From NCBI RefSeq assembly GCF_024436375.1, contig NZ_JAFMZM010000004.1:682001-746000 (forward strand): 64,000 nucleotides of DNA. The letters run 5' to 3'. Shown in pieces: positions 9,029 to 16,536 of this stretch. This DNA is from Nocardioides astragali (GTDB lineage: Bacteria; Actinomycetota; Actinomycetes; Propionibacteriales; Nocardioidaceae). Position 1 is the first letter of the stretch. Each line of letters starts with the position of its first letter. Both the position numbers and the translations under genes were made by a program. The notes under the pieces are model-generated. The model made no database searches, was not told the DNA's origin, and saw nothing but the letters and a program-made list of their open reading frames with translations.

Positions 9029-9838
9029 TCAGCTCCCGGTGGAGGTGTAGCGGCGCACCCCGGTGCGCCAGACGAGCAGGGCGACGGTGATCACCGCGGC
9101 GGCAGCGAGCGGCGAGCAGAACTGGAGCCAGTCGGGCAACCCGTTGGGGTCGGATCGGCCCAGGAGGTAGAGGCAGGGGTACCAGTTGACGAAGGCGATC
9201 GGCAGCACGAAGGTCAGCGCCAGCGCGACCTCGCGGGGGAAGACCGTCAGCGGGTACTGGGTGAGGGTGTTGCCACCGTAGGTGAACGCGTTGGCGAACT
9301 CGCTGGCGTCGGTGGTCCAGAACTGCACGCAGCTGAAGAGCACGAACAGGCCGAAGAAGAGCGCGCTCGAGCTGAGCAGCATCACGACGGCGACGAGGAC
9401 CCGGGTGGGCGTCCAGTCGACGATCGGCAGGGCCCACACCAGCACCACGGACGCCTGGGTGATGCGACCGAGTCGGCGCAGGGTGAAGCGGTCGGAGCAC
9501 ACCTGCACCAGCAGGGGCACCGGCTTGGTCAGCATCTGGTCCAGCCGGCCGGTGCGGACGAACTCGCCGATGCGCTCGACGCTGCCGATCGCGGTGTCCG
9601 CCACCCCGATGCCCACGCCGGTGGCGCCGTAGAGCAGGGCGATCTCGCGAAGGCCGAACCCGCCGAGGGTGTCGATGCTGGAGAACATGATCGCGATGGC
9701 CACGAAGTCGAGCGCGTTGATCATCATGCTGCCGACCACGAGCATCGCGAAGGACGCGGGGTAGGAGAGCTCGGCCCGGATCCAGAGCCGCACCATGTCG
9801 CCGTAGCAGGCGACAGGGCGCCAGAGCCGGTCAGCCAC
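9029..9838 (-). CDS. ABC-2 type (DUF990-like) permease subunit B
   Basis: 269 residues with six hydrophobic segments, including a V-G-S-M-M-I-N region and a G-R-L-D-Q element in the first cytoplasmic loop. That loop element is characteristic of the DUF990/ABC2_membrane_6 permeases, which come as two dissimilar subunits with one ATPase. Its start overlaps the end of the partner permease gene by eight bases, and its stop lies five bases before the ATPase start, so the three are probably co-translated and form one transporter in the cytoplasmic membrane. Confidence 0.88.
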   Translation of the reverse strand: MADRLWRPVACYGDMVRLWIRAELSYPASFAMLVVGSMMINALDFVAIAIMFSSIDTLGGFGLREIALLYGATGVGIGVADTAIGSVERIGEFVRTGRLDQMLTKPVPLLVQVCSDRFTLRRLGRITQASVVLVWALPIVDWTPTRVLVAVVMLLSSSALFFGLFVLFSCVQFWTTDASEFANAFTYGGNTLTQYPLTVFPREVALALTFVLPIAFVNWYPCLYLLGRSDPNGLPDWLQFCSPLAAAAVITVALLVWRTGVRRYTSTGS

Positions 9839-10628
9839 CCTGGACCACCACCTTGCGCGTGGCCAGCCGCAGCACCAGCCCGCAGGTCGCGAGCAGGGCG
9901 AGTGCCCACCCGGCCTGGAACGCCAGTGCGCTACCGAGCTCGAGCCCGGTGTGCCGGCCGAGCCAGATGTCGTTGGGGACCTGGATCATCGCCGAGAACG
10001 GCAGCGCCTCGGCCAGGGTGCCCAGCCACCCGGGGAACAGCACGAGGGGGAGCGCCATACCGCTGAAGAAGAGGGCGAGGGCGCCGCTCAGGATCCGGGC
10101 ACCCGTCGCGTCGAGGAGCCAGAACGCCGTCGAGGCGACGAGGAAGCGCAGCGCGAAGCTCACCGTGACGGCGAGGGGAATGCTCAGGAGGAACCCGAGA
10201 GCAGCGGTGGGCGAGGGGGGCAGCGAGATGTCGAAGAGCACGATGCCGATCACCGTCGGGGCGAGCCCTCGGGTGAGGAAGTGGTAGAGGGCGCGGCCCA
10301 GGTCGCCGGCGAGGTACCACCCCACCAGGCCGACCGGGCGGTAGAGGTCGATGGCCACGTCACCGTTGCGGATCCGCTCGGCGAGGTCGTCGGTGGTGCC
10401 GCCTCCCCAGAGCGCCACGGTCATGAGGAGCGCCTGACCCAGCCACACGTAGGTGACCGCGTCCGCGGCGTCGTACCCTCCCGCGTCGGGGTTCTGCCTC
10501 CAGAGCGCGAGGTAGGCGAACGAGTAGATGATCCCGAAGACCGAGTTGGTGAAGATCCCGGCGACGGTGGCCGCCCGATAGGTGGAGTAGCGGCGGAAGG
10601 CGCGCCTCGCGACGGCGACGTGCAGCAT
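9831..10628 (-). CDS. ABC-2 type (DUF990-like) permease subunit A
   Basis: 265 residues with about six membrane helices and the N-terminal A-T-V-A-G-I-F-T-N region typical of the first DUF990-type subunit. I place the start at the ATG at 10628: a GGGGGG purine run lies just upstream on the minus strand. The in-frame extension to 10691 would run through the terminator hairpin of the preceding gene. It is the first gene of the exporter operon. It is closer in layout to its partner at 9029-9838 than to any other protein in the window, consistent with an ancient heterodimeric pair. Confidence 0.88.
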   Translation of the reverse strand: MLHVAVARRAFRRYSTYRAATVAGIFTNSVFGIIYSFAYLALWRQNPDAGGYDAADAVTYVWLGQALLMTVALWGGGTTDDLAERIRNGDVAIDLYRPVGLVGWYLAGDLGRALYHFLTRGLAPTVIGIVLFDISLPPSPTAALGFLLSIPLAVTVSFALRFLVASTAFWLLDATGARILSGALALFFSGMALPLVLFPGWLGTLAEALPFSAMIQVPNDIWLGRHTGLELGSALAFQAGWALALLATCGLVLRLATRKVVVQGG

Positions 10629-10648
10629 CCGTTTCCCCCCACATGAGA

Positions 10649-10686
10649 ACGATCCCCGGCCCACCCACGATGGGGCCGGGGATCGT
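10649..10686 (-). terminator. hairpin terminator after the CAP-domain gene
   Basis: Fourteen-base perfect stem (10649-10662 with 10673-10686, core GATCCCCGGCCC) and a 10-base loop. It lies 48 bases after the stop of the CAP-domain gene and just before the exporter operon on the same strand. No clear U-tract follows, which is common for GC-rich actinobacterial terminators. Confidence 0.75.
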
Positions 10687-10734
10687 CTCACACTTGCGCT
10701 GTGCGGTGCACCTTGCAGTGGGCGGGTTGCTGGC

Positions 10735-11253
10735 TCAGTTGTGGCGGACCAGGTTGACGACGCCGATCCTGCGGCCTTGTGGGTCCTCGGTGATCGCGAC
10801 GCCGGCGCGTCGGGCGCGGGGGCTCAGCAGGATCTCGCGGTGACCGGGGGAGTCGAGCCACAGGTCGACCATGTCCTTCGGGGTCAGGCCCGTACCGCGG
10901 ACGAGCGTCTCGCCGGCCCACGAGTTGTTGCACTTGCGGATGACCTCGCTCTGGTCGCGGTGCTCGAAGAGACCGGTGCGGGCGATGCGGTCGCCCCATC
11001 GCTCGGCGAGGTCGTCGGTGCAGGCGTCGAAGTTCCAGATCTTCCGGAGGCCATGGGCGGCGCGGGCCTTGTTGATCTCGACCATCAGCGCGTCCTCGAG
11101 GTCGTCGCTGGTCAGCTCGGTGACGTCCTTGGCGGTGTCCAGGGCCGTGGGCACGGGCCACGTCGTGGCCTGGGCGGCTGCGGGGACGCCGCACATGACG
11201 ACCGCGGCGACGACAGCGGACGCCAGCAGGGAGAGGGTTCGGGAGCGGGGCAC
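10735..11253 (-). CDS. secreted CAP/SCP-domain protein
   Basis: 172 residues. A classic signal peptide (basic start, hydrophobic core, A-A-A-Q-A-T near residue 29) is followed by a CAP domain. Recognisable elements are I-N-K-A-R-A-A-H-G-L, H-R-D-Q-S, the W-A-G-E motif and W-L-D-S-P-G-H-R with its metal-type histidine. CAP proteins are extracellular; bacterial members are poorly understood and only some bind metal or lipids. Two cysteines (around residues 77 and 107) could form a disulfide. It starts with GTG behind a GGAGGA ribosome binding site and is followed by a strong hairpin terminator. Confidence 0.88.
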   Translation of the reverse strand: MPRSRTLSLLASAVVAAVVMCGVPAAAQATTWPVPTALDTAKDVTELTSDDLEDALMVEINKARAAHGLRKIWNFDACTDDLAERWGDRIARTGLFEHRDQSEVIRKCNNSWAGETLVRGTGLTPKDMVDLWLDSPGHREILLSPRARRAGVAITEDPQGRRIGVVNLVRHN

Positions 11254-11584
11254 GGGGTTCCTCCAGGAAGATCCGCGTTCGGGAGTTGAGCGAATCTTGA
11301 CGAAATCTTGGTGATTCGGCCTTGAGAGTATCCCTAGAGGTGTGCATGACGTCCAGTTATCGCATTACTGGCCGACGACTCACGTAGAGATCGTCAACGT
11401 TCGGGCCCGAAGATCGGGAGATCGTCTGCTGAGATCAAAACCGCTTGACGGTTTCTCCATGAAGGAAACGACAAAAAACGGCTGTGTGGTCTGGACCGCG
11501 GGATCCGAGCGGCGTCAGCGGCGCTCGGTGCTCATTCCTCGAACGGGGTCACCGGCCCGTCGAGTCGGCCAGAGACAATGCACC
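11254..11584. other. 331-base intergenic region with lower GC
   Basis: Separates the CAP-domain gene (minus) from the siroheme synthase gene (plus). It is visibly richer in A and T than its surroundings. It holds a duplicated AATCTTG word near 11291-11312, an inverted repeat AAACCG-N5-CGGTTT at 11438-11454 that encloses TTGACG, and an A6 run near 11474. An open frame upstream of and in phase with the siroheme synthase gene crosses it, but its composition is unlike coding sequence. GACAAT at 11574-11579 is a plausible -10 for the downstream gene. Confidence 0.5.
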
Positions 11585-12850
11585 ATGACCGCCACCGGTT
11601 CCCCCACGCTCTCGACCGAGGCCCACCCCTACCTGGCCGGCCTGGTGCTGGCCGGTCGCAAGGTGGTCGTCGTCGGGGGCGGCCACGTGGCCCAGCGCCG
11701 CGTGCCGAGCCTCCTTGCCGCAGGCGCAGACGTGACCCTGGTGAGTCCGGAGGTCACCCCGGCGCTCGAGGGCCTGGCCGGCGAGCTGACGCTGGTGCTG
11801 CGCGACTTCACCGAGACCGACCTCGAGGGCGCCTGGTACGTCGTCGCCGCGACGGACGACCCGGACGTGAACGCGCGGGTGGCCGCCGCGGCCGAGAGCC
11901 GCCACACCTTCTGCGTCCGCAGCGACGACGCCCGGGGAGGCTCCGCGTGGACCCCCGCAGTGGGGCACCACGGCAGCGTCACCGTCGGCGTCCTGGGCAA
12001 CCGTGAGCCACGCAAGTCAGCGGCGCTCCGCGACGACATCGTCACCGCCCTGCGCGACGGCCACCTTGCGTCGACCGATGCCCATGACCGCACTCCGGGG
12101 GTGGTCCTGGTGGGCGGGGGCCCGGGGGAGCCGGAGCTGGTGACCGTCGCCGCGCGGCACGCGCTGGCCTCCGCCGACGTCGTCGTCGCCGACCGGCTCG
12201 CACCCCGGGAGCTGCTCGACGAGCTGGGTGCCCACGTGGAGCTGATCGACGTCGCCAAGCTGCCGCGGGGCCGGTCGGCCTCCCAGGACCACATCAACGA
12301 GGTGATCATCGACCGCGCTCGCGCCGGCAAGCGCGTGGTCCGCTTCAAGGGCGGTGACAACTTCGTCTTCGGCAGGGGCTTCGAGGAGCTCCTGGCCTGC
12401 GCGGCGGCGGACGTACCGGTCACCGTCATACCCGGCCTGACCTCGGCCATCGCCGTTCCCGCGCTGGTCGGTATCCCCGTCACGCACCGTGGTGTCGCCC
12501 ACGAGTTCACCGTCATCTCCGGCCACCTCCCGCCGGGACACCCCGAGTCCCTCGTGGCCTGGGACGCCGTGGCCCAGCTGCGGGGCACCTTGGTCCTGCT
12601 GATGGCCGTCGACAACGCGCCCGCGATCGCGACGACGCTGCTGGCCGGGGGCCGCTCGGCCGAGACGCCTGTCGCGGTCATCGCCGACGGCACCATGCCG
12701 ACGGAGCGCACCGTGCTGACCACGCTGGGGTCGCTGGCCGACGACCTGGCCGCCCACGAGGTGGTGCCGCCGGCGATCATCGTGATCGGTGAGGTGGTGG
12801 CCGTGGCGCGTCCGGCACACTATGCAGATCGTGGACAGGGGCGTGGCTGA
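11585..12850 (+). CDS. cobA: siroheme synthase-type fusion: precorrin-2 dehydrogenase plus uroporphyrinogen-III C-methyltransferase
   Basis: 421 residues. The first 160 form a Met8p-like Rossmann domain (G-G-G-H-V-A-Q-R-R) that oxidises precorrin-2 to sirohydrochlorin. The rest is a SUMT methyltransferase (V-G-G-G-P-G-E-P-E-L, then R-F-K-G-G-D-N-F-V-F-G-R-G and I-P-G-L-T-S-A) that converts uroporphyrinogen III to precorrin-2 using SAM. The product feeds siroheme for sulfite or nitrite reductase, or cobalamin. I start it at the ATG at 11585; GACAAT lies just upstream. The next gene begins inside or immediately after its 3' end, so the two may be co-transcribed. Confidence 0.9.
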   Translation: MTATGSPTLSTEAHPYLAGLVLAGRKVVVVGGGHVAQRRVPSLLAAGADVTLVSPEVTPALEGLAGELTLVLRDFTETDLEGAWYVVAATDDPDVNARVAAAAESRHTFCVRSDDARGGSAWTPAVGHHGSVTVGVLGNREPRKSAALRDDIVTALRDGHLASTDAHDRTPGVVLVGGGPGEPELVTVAARHALASADVVVADRLAPRELLDELGAHVELIDVAKLPRGRSASQDHINEVIIDRARAGKRVVRFKGGDNFVFGRGFEELLACAAADVPVTVIPGLTSAIAVPALVGIPVTHRGVAHEFTVISGHLPPGHPESLVAWDAVAQLRGTLVLLMAVDNAPAIATTLLAGGRSAETPVAVIADGTMPTERTVLTTLGSLADDLAAHEVVPPAIIVIGEVVAVARPAHYADRGQGRG

Positions 12851-13655
12851 CATCTCCCAGCGCGTCGAGATCTCCGACCCCGACGACTCCCGGCTGGCCG
12901 ACTACCGCGACCTGCGCGACGTCGAGCTGCGCAAGAGCCTCGAGGCCGAGCACGGACTCTTCCTCGCCGAGGGGGAGAAGGTGGTGCGCCGTGCTGTCGA
13001 GGCCGGCTACGAGGCGCGGTCGTTCCTGATGGCGCCGCGATGGCTCGAGGGCCTCGACGACGTGCTCGCCCGCAGCACTGGGCCCTGCTACGTCATGTCG
13101 GAGCCGCTGATCGAGCAGGTCACCGGCTTCCACGTGCACCGTGGCGCACTCGCGTCGCTGCACCGCCGCCAGCTTCCCGACGTCGACGACGTGCTCGCCG
13201 GGGCGCGATCGGTCCTCGTGCTCGAGGACCTCGTCGACCACACCAACGTCGGCGCAGTGTTCCGCTCGGGCGCCGCACTCGGCTTCGACGCCGTCCTCCT
13301 CGCACCGCGCTGCGCGGACCCGCTCTACAGGCGCTCCATCAAGGTCGGGATGGGTGCCGTCTTCACGACGCCGTGGACCCGCCTCCCGGACTGGTACGAC
13401 GCACTGCCCGACCTCTCGCGCCGCGGCTTCACCACCGTCGCCCTCACGCTCTCCCCCGACTCGGTGCCGATCGAGGAGGCGGTCGCCGGCGTCGACCGCC
13501 TCGCCCTCGTGCTCGGGTCCGAGGGACACGGGTTGTCGTCGCGATGGGAGGCATCGGCCGACCGGCGGGCGACCATCGCGATGCGTGCGGGCATCGACTC
13601 GCTGAACGTCGCGGCCGCGAGCGCAGTGGCCTGCTACGTGGCGGCCCACCGCTGA
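12843..13655 (+). CDS. TrmH/SpoU-family RNA methyltransferase (copy 1)
   Basis: 270 residues. An N-terminal substrate-binding part (E-G-E-K-V-V-R-R-A) is followed by a SPOUT domain whose knot motifs are recognisable: L-E-D-L-V-D-H-T-N-V-G-A-V-F-R-S, V-L-G-S-E-G-H-G-L and S-L-N-V-A-A-A-S-A. The family 2'-O-methylates rRNA or tRNA with SAM; which position cannot be told. I chose the GTG at 12843, overlapping the preceding gene's stop; an ATG at 12822 is an alternative. It converges with a second SpoU-type gene only 22 bases away. Confidence 0.88.
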   Translation: MADISQRVEISDPDDSRLADYRDLRDVELRKSLEAEHGLFLAEGEKVVRRAVEAGYEARSFLMAPRWLEGLDDVLARSTGPCYVMSEPLIEQVTGFHVHRGALASLHRRQLPDVDDVLAGARSVLVLEDLVDHTNVGAVFRSGAALGFDAVLLAPRCADPLYRRSIKVGMGAVFTTPWTRLPDWYDALPDLSRRGFTTVALTLSPDSVPIEEAVAGVDRLALVLGSEGHGLSSRWEASADRRATIAMRAGIDSLNVAAASAVACYVAAHR

Positions 13656-13677
13656 GCGCGGCGCGGTCGGGGACCGG

Positions 13678-14472
13678 TCAGACCCGCTGCCGCAGCGCCT
13701 CGTGCAGCACGATCGAGCCCGCCACCGCGGCGTTGAGCGACGACGCGGTGCCGACCATCGGGATGCTGACGATCTCGTCGCACACGGCGCGCCACCCGGC
13801 CGCCAGGCCGGACGTCTCGTTGCCGACGACGACGAGCAGGCGGCCGGACAGGTCCACCCCGCCCACGTCGCTGCCCTCCTCGTCGGTGCCGACGATCCGG
13901 TACCCGTGTGCGTGGGCGTGCTCGACGACCGGCCCCGGACCGGGCACCCTCAGCACGGTGAGGGCGAACAGCGACCCGGTGCTCGCGCGTACGGCCTGGG
14001 GGTCGTAGGGGTCGGCCGCGTGCCCGGTGATCACGAGCGCCGAGGCGCCGAACGCGTCGGCTGATCGCGCCAGCGTGCCGATGTTGCCCGGACTCGTCGG
14101 CCGGTCGAAGACCACGATCGGTCCGTGTGGTCGCGCCGACTCCGCCAGCCGGGACACCCCGTCCTCGGGCATCTCGACGACGGCGACCAGCTCGGCGCCC
14201 TCGTCCCTGCCGCTCAGCCGGGAGTGCAGCTCGGGGGAGAGCAGGACGCGCTCGGCGTGGGTGCGCGCCCACACGTCGTCGGCCCAGGTCGACGAGCTCC
14301 CGTCCGCTCGCAGCAGGGCTCGGATCGTCCAGCCCTCCTCGATCGCCCGGGTCATGGGCCGTACGCCCTGCACGAGGAACTCCCGGTTGCGGTGGCGCTT
14401 GGAGCGGTTGGTGAGCAGTGCCTCCCACTGCTGGAAGCGCGCGTTCTCCCGGGTGATCCTGAGGTCGGACAT
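13678..14472 (-). CDS. TrmH/SpoU-family RNA methyltransferase (copy 2)
   Basis: 264 residues. The N-terminus N-R-S-K-R-H-R-N-R-E-F-L-V-Q-G-V-R-P is typical of the TsnR/RlmB-like substrate-binding domain. The SPOUT core has D-R-P-T-S-P-G-N-I-G-T, V-G-N-E-T-S-G-L and S-L-N-A-A-V-A. It differs clearly from the convergent copy at 12843-13655, so it is not a recent duplicate. The ATG at 14472 has a TGAGG ribosome binding site seven bases away and lies eight bases after the peptide deformylase stop, so the two genes form an operon linked to translation. Confidence 0.88.
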   Translation of the reverse strand: MSDLRITRENARFQQWEALLTNRSKRHRNREFLVQGVRPMTRAIEEGWTIRALLRADGSSSTWADDVWARTHAERVLLSPELHSRLSGRDEGAELVAVVEMPEDGVSRLAESARPHGPIVVFDRPTSPGNIGTLARSADAFGASALVITGHAADPYDPQAVRASTGSLFALTVLRVPGPGPVVEHAHAHGYRIVGTDEEGSDVGGVDLSGRLLVVVGNETSGLAAGWRAVCDEIVSIPMVGTASSLNAAVAGSIVLHEALRQRV

Positions 14473-14480
14473 GATCAGCC

Positions 14481-15086
14481 TCAGGAGCTCGCGTCGGCGG
14501 GCCAGGTGAGCGGGTAGTCCTCGGCGGCCGCGTCGTGCTTCTTGCCCAGCCGCTTGCGGGACTTCGACGACAGCCGGTCGCCGAAGACCGTGCCGAGCGT
14601 GTGGTCGGTCTCGTGCTGCAGGCATCGTGCGAGCAGGCCGTCGCCCTCGAAGGTCACCGGCTCGCCATCCAGTCCCTGTCCCTCCACTCGTGCCCAGTCC
14701 GGTCGAGGGCACGGCTCGTAGGACCCGGGGTAGGAGAGACAGCCCTCCTCGTCGTCCTCGAGGCGCCGGTCGCGGCCCTCGGGCAACGTCAGCACGGGGT
14801 TGCACACGACTCCGACGGTGCGGCGGCCCTCGTCGTCGGGGCAGTCGAAGACGAACATGGCCACGTCATCGCCGATCTGGCAGGCCGCCAGGCCGACGCC
14901 GTCGGCGGCGTACATGGTCGCGACCATGTCCGCGGCGAGTGCCCGCAGCGCGTCGTCGTACGTCGTGACCGCCTGCTGGGGGCGGTGCATGACGGGCGCG
15001 CCCCACCGTGTGATCGCGCGGACCGTGCCACCCTCGGGGAGAGGACCGTGGGGCGCGCGGACGTCGGTCGGGTCGTCGACTGGCAT
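14481..15086 (-). CDS. def: peptide deformylase
   Basis: Removes the formyl group from nascent proteins. 201 residues with all three signature motifs: G-V-G-L-A-A-C-Q, E-G-C-L-S (metal-ligand cysteine) and Q-H-E-T-D-H (metal-ligand histidines and catalytic glutamate). The second motif is followed by Y-P-G, as in actinobacterial type I/III-like enzymes. The ATG at 15086 is preferred over upstream in-frame codons because TAGGAT lies seven bases upstream on the minus strand, a textbook leaderless promoter. It is divergent from the acyl-CoA dehydrogenase pair, and a SpoU methyltransferase gene follows. Confidence 0.95.
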   Translation of the reverse strand: MPVDDPTDVRAPHGPLPEGGTVRAITRWGAPVMHRPQQAVTTYDDALRALAADMVATMYAADGVGLAACQIGDDVAMFVFDCPDDEGRRTVGVVCNPVLTLPEGRDRRLEDDEEGCLSYPGSYEPCPRPDWARVEGQGLDGEPVTFEGDGLLARCLQHETDHTLGTVFGDRLSSKSRKRLGKKHDAAAEDYPLTWPADASS

Positions 15087-15149
15087 GCGGTGGATCCTAG
15101 CGAGGAGCGTGAGGGTGACGGGCACCACGGGGAGGCCGCTGGCCAAAGG

Positions 15150-15168
15150 TGTAACTCGTAGTTACATT
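15150..15168 (+). promoter_or_regulatory. palindromic operator overlapping a leaderless promoter
   Basis: A perfect 17-base palindrome, TGTAACTCGTAGTTACA, occupies 15150-15166 and overlaps the -10 element TACATT (15163-15168). Six bases later comes the ATG of the first acyl-CoA dehydrogenase. A dimeric repressor bound here would cover the promoter. TetR-type regulators of fatty acid or steroid genes use sites of this size, but no regulator gene is adjacent. Confidence 0.75.
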
Positions 15169-15174
15169 TGGGTC

Positions 15175-16536
15175 ATGTCCTTCATGAACAACCTCCGGCC
15201 GGGAGGTCGCCACGGGTTGTCGTCACGCGAGACCCGCGACCCCATCGGCTTCGCCGTCGCCGCCGTCAACCGGCTGGCGCAGAGTGACCTCATCGACCGC
15301 GTCGGCCTGCGCAAGCAGGCCGAGCAGGCCGTCTACTCCACCACGCGCAACGGGTTCCGGGCTGCCACCGCGGCCGGGCGCACGTTCGCCCGCGCCGGCA
15401 GCCGCACCGCGGGCGAGCGGCCGGCGAGCGCGCCCTCGAGCGGCGTCTTCGACCTCACGCCGACCGAGGACGAGAGCATGCTCGTCGACGTCGCGCAGGA
15501 GCTGGCCACCGAGATGCTGCGCCCGGCCGCATCCGCGGCCAACGAGTCGTGCGCGGCTCCCGAGGAGGTCCTCGCTGCGGCCCAGGAGATCGGGCTCCCC
15601 GGTCTCGGCGTTCCCGAGTCGCTCGGCGGGATCATGGAGGAGCGCTCCGCGATGGCCGGCACGCTCGTCGCGGAGGCCCTCGCCAAGGGCGACATGGGGC
15701 TCGCCGTCGCGGCGCTGGCTCCGGGCGCCGTTGCGACCGCGATCGGCCTCTGGGGCACCGACGTTCAACAGCGCACCTATCTCCCCGCCTTCACCGGCAC
15801 TGACGTCCCGGCAGCGGCGCTGACCATCGCCGAGCCCACCGTCCTCTTCGACCCGTTCACCCTCGCGACCACGGCCCTGCGAGACGGCGACGGCTTCGTG
15901 CTCGACGGCGTGAAGTCCGCCGTCGTCCGCGGGGCCGATGCCGAGCTCTTCGTCGTCGCCGCCCGGCTCGACGGGACCCCCGCGCTCTTCCTCGTCGAGT
16001 CCGGGGCCGAGGGGCTCGAGGTCGAGGCCGACCCGTCGATGGGGGTCCGCGCGGCGGGCCTGTCCCGCCTGCACCTCGCGGGCGTACGCGTCGGTGCGGA
16101 CGCCCTGCTCGGCGACACCGACGGTGCTGCCTACACCGAGTGCGTACGTCTCTCGCGACTCGCGTGGTGCGCGCTCGCTGTCGGCACCGGCCAGGCGGTC
16201 CTCAACTACGTCACCGGCTACGTCAACGAGCGGCAGGCGTTCGGCGAGCCGATCAGCCACCGCCAGTCCGTCGCCTTCATGGTCGCCGACATCGCGATCG
16301 AGGTGCAGGCCATGCGCCTGGTGACCTGGAAGGCCGCCTCACGCGCCACCCGCGGCCAGGACTTCGCCCGCGAGGTCGCGCTGGCCCGCCAGCTGTGCAC
16401 CGAGAAGGGCATGAAGATCGGCCTCGACGGCGTGCAGCTGCTCGGCGGGCACGGCTTCGTCAAGGAACACCCGGTGGAGCGGTGGTACCGCGACCTGCGG
16501 GCCGTCGGACTGATGGAAGGCGCGGTGATGGTCTGA
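15175..16536 (+). CDS. acyl-CoA dehydrogenase, first subunit of a pair
   Basis: 453 residues. About 80 variable N-terminal residues precede a standard acyl-CoA dehydrogenase fold: helical part, then a beta domain with A-L-T-I-A-E-P, then a C-terminal helical domain with R-Q-A-F-G-E-P-I and L-L-G-G-H-G-F. The C-terminus ends abruptly after L-M-E-G-A, where catalytic members usually have Y-E-G-T plus another helix, so activity of this chain alone is uncertain. Its stop overlaps the next start by one base (TGATG). It is expressed from a leaderless promoter with a palindrome over the -10. Together with the next gene it may form a heteromeric enzyme. Confidence 0.9.
   Translation: MSFMNNLRPGGRHGLSSRETRDPIGFAVAAVNRLAQSDLIDRVGLRKQAEQAVYSTTRNGFRAATAAGRTFARAGSRTAGERPASAPSSGVFDLTPTEDESMLVDVAQELATEMLRPAASAANESCAAPEEVLAAAQEIGLPGLGVPESLGGIMEERSAMAGTLVAEALAKGDMGLAVAALAPGAVATAIGLWGTDVQQRTYLPAFTGTDVPAAALTIAEPTVLFDPFTLATTALRDGDGFVLDGVKSAVVRGADAELFVVAARLDGTPALFLVESGAEGLEVEADPSMGVRAAGLSRLHLAGVRVGADALLGDTDGAAYTECVRLSRLAWCALAVGTGQAVLNYVTGYVNERQAFGEPISHRQSVAFMVADIAIEVQAMRLVTWKAASRATRGQDFAREVALARQLCTEKGMKIGLDGVQLLGGHGFVKEHPVERWYRDLRAVGLMEGAVMV

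Noticed and set aside
8070..9500. ABC ATPase with a 159-residue N-terminal extension
   Set aside because: The extension overlaps the permease gene in another frame and is arginine/proline-rich; the ATG at 9023 starts the normal domain.
11342..11584. N-terminal extension of the siroheme synthase
   Set aside because: The in-frame stretch has lower GC and no coding character; the conserved domain starts just after the ATG at 11585.
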